From contig CAVONS010000011.1 in assembly GCA_963697345.1 (NCBI GenBank), positions 1-64,000 of the forward strand: a stretch of DNA of 64,000 nt. Reading direction: 5' to 3'. The DNA is from Prado023 sp963697345. Its GTDB lineage: Bacteria > Actinomycetota > Actinomycetes > S36-B12 > CAIYMF01. The notes beneath the pieces are model-generated. The model saw only the letters and a list, made by a program, of their open reading frames with translations, was not told the origin of the DNA and searched no databases. This document shows positions 52,532 to 62,389 of the stretch, one piece after another; position 1 is the first letter of the stretch; each line of letters begins with the position of its first letter. A program made the translations under genes and the position numbers.

Positions 52532-52579
52532 GCAGGAGGTCCTGCGCCGCACCCACTGCCCGGCCGGAGGATCTCCGGC
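52532..52579 (-). terminator. Tandem hairpins after the mutase gene
   Basis: GCCGGAG-GAT-CTCCGGC (52563-52579) begins directly after the mutase stop, and GCAGGA-GG-TCCTGC (52532-52545) follows. Together they probably end the mutase transcript. There is no U-tract. Confidence 0.45.
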
Positions 52580-54148
52580 TCAGAAGACGTCGTTCGGTAT
52601 GTACTCGCCCCACACGTCGCGCAGCGCGGTGCTGACCTCGCCCACCGTGGCCCGGGCCCGCAGGGCCTCCTTCATCGGGTAGAGGACGTTCTGCGAGCCT
52701 CGCGCGGCCTCGCGGATGGCTTCCAGCAGGCCGCTGATATCGCCGCGCTCAGCGCGCAGGGCGGCCAGCCGGGCGCGCTGCTCGGCCTCGATGGCCGGGT
52801 TCACCCGCAACGGCTCGTAGGGCTCGTCGGACTCCGTGGTGAACTTGTTGACCCCGACCACGACCCGTTCGCCGGCGTCGATCTCGTTGGCGATCCGGTA
52901 GGCCGAGCGCTCGATCTCGGCCTTCTGGAACCCGTTCTCGATGGCGGCCACAGCGCCACCGAGCTCGGCGATCTTCTCCATCAGCTCGACAGCGGCAGCC
53001 TCGACGTCGTCGGTCAGCGACTCCACCGCGTAGGAGCCGGCGAAGGGATCCACGGTCTTGGTCACGTCGGACTCGTAGGCGATCACCTGCTGCGTGCGCA
53101 ACGCCAGGCGTGCTGCCTTCTCCGTGGGCAGCGCAATGGCCTCGTCGAAGGAGTTGGTGTGCAGGCTCTGGGTTCCACCGAGCACGGCGGCAAGTGCCTG
53201 GATGGCCACCCGGACCATGTTGACCTCGGGCTGCTGGGCGGTCAGCTGCACGCCGGCGGTCTGCGTGTGGAAGCGCAACATCATGGACTTGGGCTTCCTC
53301 GCGCCGAACTCCTCGCGCATCACCCTGGCCCAGATCCGACGGGCGGCCCGGAACTTGGCCACCTCCTCGAGCAACGAGGTGCGCGAGACGAAGAAGAAGG
53401 CGAGCCTCGGTGCGAAGTCATCCACGTCCTGGCCCGAGGCGATCGCTGCTCGCACGTACTCGATGCCGTCGGCCAGGGTGAAGGCGATCTCCTGCGCGGG
53501 CGTGGCGCCGGCCTCAGCCATGTGATAGCCCGAGATGGAGATGGTGTTCCACTTGGGCAGCTCGTCGGCGCAGTAGCTGAAGATGTCGGTGATCAGCCGC
53601 AGGGAGGCGGCCGGCGGATAGATGTAGGTCCCGCGGGCGATGTACTCCTTGAGCACGTCGTTCTGGATCGTGCCGGTCAGTGCCGTCCCGTCGACGCCCT
53701 GCTCCTCGGCCACGATCTGGTAGGCCAGCAGCAGCACCGCGGCCGGCGCGTTGATCGTCATCGACGTCGAGACCTTGTCCAGGGGGATCTGGTCGAACAG
53801 GATCCGCATGTCGTCGATCGAGTCGATCGCCACCCCGACCTTGCCGACCTCGCCGGAGGCCAGCGGGTGATCGGAGTCGTAACCCATCTGCGTGGGCAGG
53901 TCGAAGGCGACGCTCAGGCCGGTCGTGCCCGCAGCGATCAGCTGGTGGTAGCGCGCGTTGGACTCGGCGGCCGTGCCGAACCCGGCGTACTGGCGCATCG
54001 TCCAGGGCCGCCCGGTGTACATCGACGGGTAGACCCCTCGGGTGAACGGGTACTCCCCCGGGGCGCCGACCTCGGCCGGATCAGCCCCTGCGCGGGACTC
54101 CGCGTCGTAGAGGGGTTCGAAGGGACGTCCGGACTCAGTGGTGGCCAT
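52580..54148 (-). CDS. Methylmalonyl-CoA mutase-type acyl-CoA mutase large subunit without B12 domain
   Basis: 522 residues, the TIM-barrel half only: PWTMRQYAGFGTAAESNARY, GLSVAFDLPTQMGYDSD, GTIQNDVLKEYIARGTYIYPP and LHTNSFDEAIALPTE. The Tyr in RQYAG and the Arg in IARGTY correspond to Tyr89 and Arg207 of methylmalonyl-CoA mutase rather than the Phe and Gln of isobutyryl-CoA mutase. This favours (R)-methylmalonyl-CoA to succinyl-CoA. The cobalamin-binding domain is absent and must be a separate small subunit, not in this window. It fits downstream of propionyl-CoA carboxylase. The upstream ORF extension is rejected because of a -10 box 7 bases before ATG 54148. Confidence 0.9.
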   Translation of the reverse strand: MATTESGRPFEPLYDAESRAGADPAEVGAPGEYPFTRGVYPSMYTGRPWTMRQYAGFGTAAESNARYHQLIAAGTTGLSVAFDLPTQMGYDSDHPLASGEVGKVGVAIDSIDDMRILFDQIPLDKVSTSMTINAPAAVLLLAYQIVAEEQGVDGTALTGTIQNDVLKEYIARGTYIYPPAASLRLITDIFSYCADELPKWNTISISGYHMAEAGATPAQEIAFTLADGIEYVRAAIASGQDVDDFAPRLAFFFVSRTSLLEEVAKFRAARRIWARVMREEFGARKPKSMMLRFHTQTAGVQLTAQQPEVNMVRVAIQALAAVLGGTQSLHTNSFDEAIALPTEKAARLALRTQQVIAYESDVTKTVDPFAGSYAVESLTDDVEAAAVELMEKIAELGGAVAAIENGFQKAEIERSAYRIANEIDAGERVVVGVNKFTTESDEPYEPLRVNPAIEAEQRARLAALRAERGDISGLLEAIREAARGSQNVLYPMKEALRARATVGEVSTALRDVWGEYIPNDVF

Positions 54149-54161
54149 GGGCCCAAGGCTA
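54149..54161 (-). promoter_or_regulatory. Leaderless-type -10 box for the mutase gene
   Basis: TAGCCT (54161-54156) on the minus strand, 7 bases, ATG 54148. Confidence 0.5.
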
Positions 54162-54479
54162 GGCCCGCAGCACCGCGCAGTCGTGCTGCACCCCGTCCCA
54201 TCAAGCGGGGACCAACGTCCCCGGCACCCCTGTGGGCACGATCCAGAGGGCGATGACCGCTGCCGTGAGCACGTCGGGCGCACTGGGGCGCCGGTCAGCA
54301 CTGGGGCGCCTCGAGCACCTGCTCGGTCAAGGGCGAAACCGGCAGCGACAGGGCAGCGTGGCTCGGAACCGCACCCTGCGCCGCCTCGCCGATGCGCCGT
54401 CGCACGGTCGGACTAGACTTCCCCTCATGTGGCGGGTACCCGCCATGCCGACCCACGCTCCAGCAAGGAGGCTCCACCG
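54162..54479. other. 318-base interval between the mutase and sdhC genes
   Basis: No credible gene. It contains a 13-base direct repeat GCACTGGGGCGCC at 54280-54292 and 54298-54310, a TAGACT -10-like box (54414-54419), a 16-base palindrome (next entry) and the AAGGAGG ribosome site of sdhC. I looked for a cobalamin riboswitch before the mutase and see no core. Confidence 0.55.
54414..54445 (+). promoter_or_regulatory. sdh promoter candidate with palindromic operator
   Basis: TAGACT (54414-54419) as -10, then the perfect 16-base palindrome TGGCGGGTACCCGCCA (54430-54445) just after the expected transcript start and about 35 bases before sdhC. It could be a repressor site or a leader hairpin. 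The -35 is poor. Confidence 0.45.
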
Positions 54480-54875
54480 ATGGCCAGTGCGCCTGCGGGG
54501 ACCCTGTACCGCGGCGGTGAGGGGATGTGGTCCTGGGTGGCCCATCGCATCACCGGCGTCGCGGTGTTCTTCTTCCTCCTGGTCCATGTCCTGGACACGG
54601 CGTTGGTGCGGGTCTCGCCCGACGCCTACGACATGGTGATCGCCACGTACAAGACGCCGATCGTCAACCTCCTCGAGGTCGGACTCGTCGGCGCTGTCCT
54701 GTACCACGCCCTCAACGGCATCCGGATCATCCTCGTCGACTTCTGGGCGCAGGGCCCCCGGCACCAGAAGGCCATGTTCCGCGGCATCGTGGTCGTGTGG
54801 GTGCTGATCATGATCCCGGGCGCCTACTTCATGCTTGCGCACACCGTCGAGGCACTGTTCGGGAGCACCTCATGA
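54480..54875 (+). CDS. sdhC: Succinate dehydrogenase cytochrome b556 subunit
   Basis: 131 residues, three membrane segments. GTLYRGGEGMWSWVAHRITGVAVF is the quinone-site and haem-region signature (SxxHRxTG type), with His in LLVHVLDT and LYHALNGIR as haem ligands. It anchors the SdhAB complex. AAGGAGG precedes ATG 54480. Overlaps sdhD (ATGA). Confidence 0.93.
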   Translation: MASAPAGTLYRGGEGMWSWVAHRITGVAVFFFLLVHVLDTALVRVSPDAYDMVIATYKTPIVNLLEVGLVGAVLYHALNGIRIILVDFWAQGPRHQKAMFRGIVVVWVLIMIPGAYFMLAHTVEALFGSTS

Positions 54876-55273
54876 GCCTGGAGATCGCCGATCCGCGCAG
54901 CGCGCAGGCATCGCGCAGCCACAGCAACTACGAGCGCTACTCGTGGCTCTTCATGCGGATCTCGGGCCTCGTGCTCGTGTTCCTCGTGCTCGGCCACCTG
55001 CTGATCATGAACATCCTCGACGGCGGCGTGCAGCGCATCAACTTCGGCTTCGTGGCCGGTCGCTGGTCCAGCCCGTTCTGGCAGACGTGGGACCTGCTGC
55101 AGCTCTGGCTTGCCATGCTGCACGGCGGCAACGGCATGCGCACCATCATCAACGACTACGCCGAGAAGCCCCGCACCCGGTTCTGGCTCCAGACCCTGCT
55201 GGCCGTCGCCGTCGTGTTCACCGTCGTCCTGGGGACCCTGGTGATCTTCACCTTCGACCCCAACATCGCCTGA
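54872..55273 (+). CDS. sdhD: Succinate dehydrogenase membrane anchor subunit
   Basis: 133 residues with three membrane segments (WLFMRISGLVLVFLVLGHLL, a WLAMLHGGNGMRTIINDY region with a haem-type His, and LLAVAVVFTVVLGTLVIFTF). Completes the quinone-reducing anchor. The start overlaps the sdhC stop by four bases. Confidence 0.92.
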   Translation: MSLEIADPRSAQASRSHSNYERYSWLFMRISGLVLVFLVLGHLLIMNILDGGVQRINFGFVAGRWSSPFWQTWDLLQLWLAMLHGGNGMRTIINDYAEKPRTRFWLQTLLAVAVVFTVVLGTLVIFTFDPNIA

Positions 55274-55292
55274 TCGGAGAGTGGCGCCAGCC

Positions 55293-57046
<1,754 letters not shown>

Positions 57047-57047
<1 letters not shown>

Positions 57048-57802
57048 TGACCACAGAAGCCGCAGCGCCCGCCCCCGTCGCCGCCGACGTCCCCCAGCCG
57101 TTCCCGGTCACCGTCCGCCTGCGCCGGTTCCTCCCGGACGAGGGCCCGGAGCCGTTCTGGCAGGACTTCACCGTCGACGTGTTCCCGACCGACCGGATCC
57201 TCGACGCCCTGCACAAGATCAAGTGGGAGCAGGACGGGACGCTGACGTTCCGGCGCTCGTGCGCGCACGGCATCTGTGGGTCGGACGCCATCCGCATCAA
57301 CGGTCGCAACCGCCTGGCGTGCAAGACCCTGATCAAGGACCTCAACTCGACCAAGCCCATCGTCGTCGAGGCGATCAAGGGGCTTCCGCTGGAGAAGGAC
57401 CTCGTGGTCGACATGGAGCCGTTCTTCGCCTCCTTCCGCGAGATCATGCCGTTCCTGATCACGACGGGCAACGCCCCGACCAAGGAGCGGGTGCAGTCCG
57501 CGGAGGACCGCGCGATCTTCGACGACACCACCAAGTGCATCCTGTGCGCCTGCTGCACGACCTCGTGCCCGGTGTTCTGGACCGACGGCCAGTACTTCGG
57601 CCCGGCGGCCATCGTCAATGCGCACCGGTTCATCTTCGACAGCCGGGATGAGGGCGCCGAGCAGCGCCTGGAGATCCTGGACTCCAAGGAGGGCGTCTGG
57701 CGCTGCCGGACGACCTTCAACTGCACCGACGCATGCCCGCGTGGCATCGAGGTCACGAAGGCCATCCAGGAAGTGAAACGCGCTCTGATCTACCGCGCCT
57801 GA
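57047..57802 (+). CDS. sdhB: Succinate dehydrogenase iron-sulfur subunit
   Basis: 251 residues. 2Fe-2S cysteines in RRSCAHGICGSDAIRINGR and LACK; 4Fe-4S and 3Fe-4S cysteines in CILCACCTTSCPVFW and FNCTDACPRGIEV. It passes electrons from SdhA to the membrane anchor. The Ala/Pro-rich N-terminal 20 residues are an extension. Confidence 0.95.
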
Positions 57803-57824
57803 CACCCAGCGGGCCGGGCAGGTC

Positions 57825-57911
57825 CGTGCTCGTCTGAGCACGATCGACCAGCGCTGGCCGGACCATGTCGAAATGGGTCCCGAAAGGGACGCGTCGTTGC
57901 CCGGAACGACG
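57825..57911. promoter_or_regulatory. Three successive hairpins between sdhB and the D,D-carboxypeptidase gene
   Basis: CGTGCTC-GTCT-GAGCACG (57825-57842), GTCCC-GAAA-GGGAC (57877-57890, a GNRA-type tetraloop) and CGTCGTT-GCCCGG-AACGACG (57892-57911). GGTCCG at 57821 can also pair with CGGACC at 57859. The first may end the sdh transcript. The compact group could also be a structured leader, but it lies upstream of a likely leaderless start, which argues for termination or protein binding. Confidence 0.4.
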
Positions 57912-57923
57912 AACGAGGGCACC

Positions 57924-57939
57924 TAGCGTATGCACCGAT
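57924..57939 (+). promoter_or_regulatory. Possible -10 box for the carboxypeptidase gene
   Basis: TAGCGT (57924-57929), 10 bases, ATG 57940. The spacing is longer than in the other leaderless-type promoters of the window, so less certain. Confidence 0.3.
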
Positions 57940-59271
57940 ATGAGTGCACCTTCCCGCGCCATCGCCGCGCTCACCCTGGCCACCGCCATGCTGATCCCTG
58001 CGCAGGCGGCCATGGGCCTGCCCCGCGAGGATCCCGCGCCCGCCCAGACCTCGACTGCCGCTGAACCGTCCCCCGTGATCCGGGCCGCCGAGGGCGCCAG
58101 CCCGGTACCCGGCATCGCGACCCAGAGCTGGGTGCTGGCCGACATGGACACCGGCGAGGTCCTGGCGATGCAGGACGCCGACCAGCCCATGCGACCTGCC
58201 TCCACGCTCAAGCTGCTGACGGCCCTGACTGTCGCCCCCCGGCTCGCCCCCGAGCAGCCCTACCGGGCGGTGAAGGCCGATGAGACAGCCGAGGGCAACC
58301 GCGTGGTCCTCTACGCAGGGCTCCAGTACACCGTCGCCGACCTCCTGCACGCAGCCCTGATGCCCAGCGCCAACGACGCCGCGGAAGCCCTGGCCCGTGC
58401 CAACGGCGGGATCGGTGTCACGGTCGATCAGATGCAGGCGGAGGCCGCTCGGCTGGGAGCCACGAGGACAACAGTGAAGAACCCGAGCGGGCTGGATGCC
58501 GACGGGCAGTTCACCACGGCCATGGATCTTGCGGTCATCGGCCGAGCCGCGTTGCAGAACCCGGAGATCGCCGCCTACCTCACGTTGCGCACCGTGGACT
58601 TCCCGGGCAAGAAGGCCGCGTCCGGTCGGGTCATCTACCCGATCTACAACCACAACCGCATGCTCGCCGACAGGTTCGACGGGCTCCTGGGTGGCAAGTC
58701 CGGCTACACCTCGTTGGCGCGGCGCACCATGGTCGCCGCCGCCGAGCGTGATGGTCGCCGGCTGATCGTCACCCTGCTCAACATCGGCGGCAACACCTAC
58801 ACGACGCCCGAGGTCCTGCTCGACTGGGGCTTCGCCAACGCGGACAAGTTGGCCCCGGTCGCACAGCTGCCCGAACCCACGGCTCCCGCGCCCCAGTTCG
58901 ATCGGACGATCATGGAGCTTCCGGCCGCGGGCAAGGCGCCGGTCAACCGCGACGCGGTGGTGGAGGCCGTGTCAGCCGACGCCCCCACCGCTCCCAGTCG
59001 GCCGTGGGCCCTCGGCCTGCCGTCCCTTCCCGGTCCGGGGCTCCCCGCACCCCTGACGATCCTGACCCTGATGGCCGGGGTCCTGGTCCTCCTGCGCGCC
59101 CGCGTCTACTGGATCTCGCATCGCAGTCGGACCGCCTGGACCAGCCTCGACCAGTGGGCCTCGACGCAGGCTCGCTCGTCGCGCCGCCAGGGCCCGAGCG
59201 ATCGGCGGGTCAGGCCCGCGCGGACCACTGCCCGAGCCACAGACGACGCGTTGATCGGCGTCTCCAAGTAG
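57940..59271 (+). CDS. D-alanyl-D-alanine carboxypeptidase (penicillin-binding protein, DacA type)
   Basis: 443 residues. A signal peptide (AIAALTLATAMLIPAQAAMG) is followed by the S11 peptidase domain: Ser-x-x-Lys in ASTLKLL (Ser88), SAN at 143-145, and KSG at 253-255 (usually KTG). A Pro/Ala-rich linker, one C-terminal membrane segment (LPAPLTILTLMAGVLVLLRA) and a basic cytoplasmic tail follow. It trims the terminal D-Ala of peptidoglycan stems outside the membrane. ATG 57940 is chosen because the signal peptide begins there. Confidence 0.9.
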   Translation: MSAPSRAIAALTLATAMLIPAQAAMGLPREDPAPAQTSTAAEPSPVIRAAEGASPVPGIATQSWVLADMDTGEVLAMQDADQPMRPASTLKLLTALTVAPRLAPEQPYRAVKADETAEGNRVVLYAGLQYTVADLLHAALMPSANDAAEALARANGGIGVTVDQMQAEAARLGATRTTVKNPSGLDADGQFTTAMDLAVIGRAALQNPEIAAYLTLRTVDFPGKKAASGRVIYPIYNHNRMLADRFDGLLGGKSGYTSLARRTMVAAAERDGRRLIVTLLNIGGNTYTTPEVLLDWGFANADKLAPVAQLPEPTAPAPQFDRTIMELPAAGKAPVNRDAVVEAVSADAPTAPSRPWALGLPSLPGPGLPAPLTILTLMAGVLVLLRARVYWISHRSRTAWTSLDQWASTQARSSRRQGPSDRRVRPARTTARATDDALIGVSK

Positions 59272-59281
59272 CACGGACAGC

Positions 59282-59318
59282 GATGAGGGCGGACACCTGG
59301 TGGGTGTCCGCCCTCATC
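59282..59318. terminator. Bidirectional terminator between the carboxypeptidase and fruA genes
   Basis: Perfect 16-base arms (GATGAGGGCGGACACC and its complement) with a 5-base loop, between convergent genes. By far the strongest hairpin in the window. Confidence 0.9.
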
Positions 59319-59383
59319 CGTGCTGACCGGCTCAGCGGCCCGTCATGTCGTGCTGTTCATCGGTGTCCCAGCCGGCCCGAGGA

Positions 59384-61402
59384 TCAGGCGACGGCTGCGT
59401 GGGTGAGGCTGGCCTCGATCTCCTCGTCGGAGATCGGGTTGCGCGACTTCCACGCAGTCACCAGGGCTGCGGCCAGGGCCGTGCCAGCGGCAACGGCCAC
59501 CACGAACATCACGGGGTTGGAGATCAGGCCCACGACCCAGATTCCGCCGTGCGGGGCCCGCAGCTCGCACCCGAAGGCCATCACCAGCGCGCCGGTGAGG
59601 GCACTTCCGGCCATGATCGACGGGATGACCCGCAGCGGGTCGGAGGCTGCGAACGGGATGGCACCCTCGGTGATGAACGACGCACCGAGCAGCCAGGCGG
59701 CCTTGCCGTTCTCGCGCTCGGCCTCCGTGTAGAGCTTCGGCCGGAGCACGGTCGAGGACAGTGCCAGGGCCAGCGGGGGAACCATGCCGGCTGCCATGAC
59801 CGCAGCCATGATCTGCAGGGCCAGACCATTGTTGTCGGCGATCGCCGTGGTCAGGTTCAGCGTGGCGAACACGTAGGCCGTCTTGTTGACCGGGCCACCC
59901 ATGTCGAAGGCCATCATCAGGCCGAGGATCGCACCGAGCAGGATCGCGTTGGCACCCGACAGGCCGGAGAGCCAGTCGGTGAGGCCGGTCTGGATGGCAG
60001 CCAGCGGCTTGCCCAGCAGAGTGAGCATGAGCGCGCCGTTCAGGAACGTCGCGACCAGGGGAACGACCACGACGGGCATGACGCCACGGACAGCCTTGGG
60101 GACGTTGAGTTGCGAGAGCCAGCGGGCGATGAAGCCACCGGTCAGGCCACCGACGATGGCGCCGAGGAACCCGGCACCGATGCTGCCGGCGGCCACGCCG
60201 GCCACGAAGCCGGGCACGAGGCCTGGCCGGTCGGCGATGGCGTAGGCGATGAACCCGGCCAGAACCGCGTTCAGGAACCCGAAGGCCGTGGCGCCGAGGA
60301 TGAACATCAGCCCGGCCCAGTCGTTCAGGCTCAGGAGGCTGAACTGGTCGATGAAGCCCGGGACGTCAGCGTTGACCTCGACGATCTGGTAGCCGCCGAG
60401 CATGAAGCTCAGGGCGATGAGGATGCCACCGCCGGCGACGAACGGGATCATGTAGGAGACACCGGTCATCAGGTAGCCACGCAGGCGGATGCCCCAGTGA
60501 CCCTCCTCGACCTTCGTCGCCATCGCACCGGATGCCGCAGGTGCGGCGCCCGACCCTGCAGGGACTGCCGACGGACCGGCCTCGACGGCCGCGACCGCCT
60601 CGTCGATCATGGCCGGTGCATCGTTGATCGCTCGCTTGACACCGCTCTGGAGAGTCGGCTTGCCGGCGAAGCGCCCCTTGTCGCGCACCTCGACGTCGTT
60701 GGCGAAGATCACGCCATCGGCCGCGGCGATCTGCGCCGGGTCGAGCTTCTTGAACCCGCCCGAGCCCTGCGTCTCGATGGTGATCTCGTGGCCGGCGGCA
60801 GCGGCCGCCTGCTCCAGGGACTCGGCTGCCATGTAGGTGTGTGCGATACCGGTCGGGCACGACGTCACCCCGACGAACTTCATCCTCCTCGCCTGCTTCG
60901 GGGCTGGGGGTGGTGCTGCTGGGGCAGGTGCCGAACCCGCACCGACGGGCACAGGAGCGGCAGCCGCGGTGATCGTGTCGACGACCACCTGCGGGTCCGA
61001 GGCTCGAAGCAGCGTGTCGCGGAACTCGGACTTCATCAGGGCCCGGGACAGGCTGGCCAGGATCTGCAGGTGCTCGTCCCCGGCCCCCTCGGGGACGGTG
61101 ATGAGGAACACCAGGTTGGCGGGGCCGTCTGCAGCGCCCCAGTCGATCCCGTTGGTCGAGCGGCCGAACGTGACAGTGGGCTCACTCACGCCGCTTGTAC
61201 GTGCGTGCGGGATGCCGATCCCACCCTCGATACCGGTCGGAAGGAGCTCCTCGCGAGCAGCGACATCGCTGCGCAGCGCGGCAGGGTCGGTGGCACGGCC
61301 AGCAGCCGTGGCCACCGCGACGAGACGGTCGATTGCCTCGTCCTTGGTGGTGGCAGCGTCGTCGAGGTCCAAGTCGACGAGCTGGGTTGTGATCAGTTCC
61401 AT
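59384..61402 (-). CDS. fruA: PTS fructose transporter subunit EIIABC
   Basis: 672 residues with three domains. EIIA at 1-145 has phospho-His66 (GIGIPHARTS). An Ala/Pro linker leads to EIIB at 173-275 with phospho-Cys182 (VTSCPTGIAHTY). EIIC at about 310-655 has about nine membrane segments (GYLMTGVSYMIPFVAGGGIL, MMAFDMGGPVNKTAY). It imports fructose as fructose-1-phosphate. GGAGG precedes ATG 61402. Last gene of the fru operon. Confidence 0.95.
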   Translation of the reverse strand: MELITTQLVDLDLDDAATTKDEAIDRLVAVATAAGRATDPAALRSDVAAREELLPTGIEGGIGIPHARTSGVSEPTVTFGRSTNGIDWGAADGPANLVFLITVPEGAGDEHLQILASLSRALMKSEFRDTLLRASDPQVVVDTITAAAAPVPVGAGSAPAPAAPPPAPKQARRMKFVGVTSCPTGIAHTYMAAESLEQAAAAAGHEITIETQGSGGFKKLDPAQIAAADGVIFANDVEVRDKGRFAGKPTLQSGVKRAINDAPAMIDEAVAAVEAGPSAVPAGSGAAPAASGAMATKVEEGHWGIRLRGYLMTGVSYMIPFVAGGGILIALSFMLGGYQIVEVNADVPGFIDQFSLLSLNDWAGLMFILGATAFGFLNAVLAGFIAYAIADRPGLVPGFVAGVAAGSIGAGFLGAIVGGLTGGFIARWLSQLNVPKAVRGVMPVVVVPLVATFLNGALMLTLLGKPLAAIQTGLTDWLSGLSGANAILLGAILGLMMAFDMGGPVNKTAYVFATLNLTTAIADNNGLALQIMAAVMAAGMVPPLALALSSTVLRPKLYTEAERENGKAAWLLGASFITEGAIPFAASDPLRVIPSIMAGSALTGALVMAFGCELRAPHGGIWVVGLISNPVMFVVAVAAGTALAAALVTAWKSRNPISDEEIEASLTHAAVA

Positions 61403-61474
61403 GTTTCTACCTCCGGTTGAACGGGTGATCTGGTTCGTGTGGTTCCTGACAGTGTCGAACAGGTGAGCGACGGA

Positions 61475-62389
61475 TCATTCGATGGCGCTCACCTCCACGG
61501 CCTCGACGTCGATCAGCTCGGCGGGCGGGACGCCCGTGCCGGGGGTCTGGACTGCGGCGGTGGCCCATGCCACGCCCTCGCGCAGGGCCTGCGGGCCCTG
61601 GCCACCGCCATGGAGGAATCCGGAGAGGACGCTGTCGCCGGCGCCGACGGTGCTGAGCACCGGGACGCGGGCGCCCCTCACCCTCCAGACCCCGTCATCG
61701 TCGACAAGGACCGCGCCGTCGGCACCGAGGCTGCAGATCACGGCGCGGGCACCTCGGCCACGCGCCTCCTGGCATCCTGCGAGGACCTCGTCGAACGTGG
61801 TCAGCTCACGCCCGAGGATCTCGCCGAGCTCCTCGTCGTTGGGCTTGATCAGGTCCGGGCGGGTGGCCAGTCCGTCGGCCAGGGCAGCGCCGCTGGCGTC
61901 CAGGGCGAACCTGGCTCCAGCGTCTCTGGCCACCTGCGCCAGACGGGAGATGATCGAGGTGTCCATGCCGGCGGGCAGGCTGCCCGCCACGACCACCCAT
62001 CCGCCGGGCCTGGCCTCCTCGGCCACCGCGGCCACCAGGGCATCCACCTCAGCCTCGGAGAGGTCCGGGCCCGGCTCGTTGAGCTTCGTCGTGGTGCCAT
62101 CGGGCTCGACCACGGTCACGTTGGAGCGGGTGGCCCCGGCGATGGGGACCGCGCGGTAGGGGATCTGTGCGTCGTCGAGAGCGCCGATGAGAGCGCGGCC
62201 GATGGAGCCACCCGAGGGAAGCACGGCCACGGACCTGGTGCCGTGCGCGGTCAGGAACCGCGTGACGTTGACGCCCTTGCCACCTGGATCCTCCAAGGTC
62301 GAATCGGCCCGTACGACCTCGCCGCGGGCCAGTTCCGCCACGGCAAGGGTCCGGTCGAGGCTGGGATTGAGTGTGACTGTGACGATCAT
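61475..62389 (-). CDS. fruK: 1-phosphofructokinase
   Basis: 304 residues, PfkB family. Begins MIVTVTLNPSLDRTL, with DPGGKGVNVTRFL, WVVVAGSLPAGM, KPNDEELGEILGRE and the catalytic VLSTVGAGDSVLSGFL (base Asp). It phosphorylates fructose-1-phosphate to fructose-1,6-bisphosphate. It overlaps fruR (ATGA). Confidence 0.94.
   Translation of the reverse strand: MIVTVTLNPSLDRTLAVAELARGEVVRADSTLEDPGGKGVNVTRFLTAHGTRSVAVLPSGGSIGRALIGALDDAQIPYRAVPIAGATRSNVTVVEPDGTTTKLNEPGPDLSEAEVDALVAAVAEEARPGGWVVVAGSLPAGMDTSIISRLAQVARDAGARFALDASGAALADGLATRPDLIKPNDEELGEILGRELTTFDEVLAGCQEARGRGARAVICSLGADGAVLVDDDGVWRVRGARVPVLSTVGAGDSVLSGFLHGGGQGPQALREGVAWATAAVQTPGTGVPPAELIDVEAVEVSAIE

Noticed and set aside
52133..54256. A 707-codon plus-strand open frame
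   Set aside because: Antisense to the mutase gene, whose protein is fully conserved.
54149..54479. Cobalamin riboswitch upstream of the mutase gene
   Set aside because: No conserved core is seen on either strand, and the mutase appears leaderless, which leaves no room for one.
57825..57911. mini-ykkC or c-di-AMP riboswitch before the cell-wall carboxypeptidase
   Set aside because: The hairpin loops lack the conserved bases of either class; only stems are visible.
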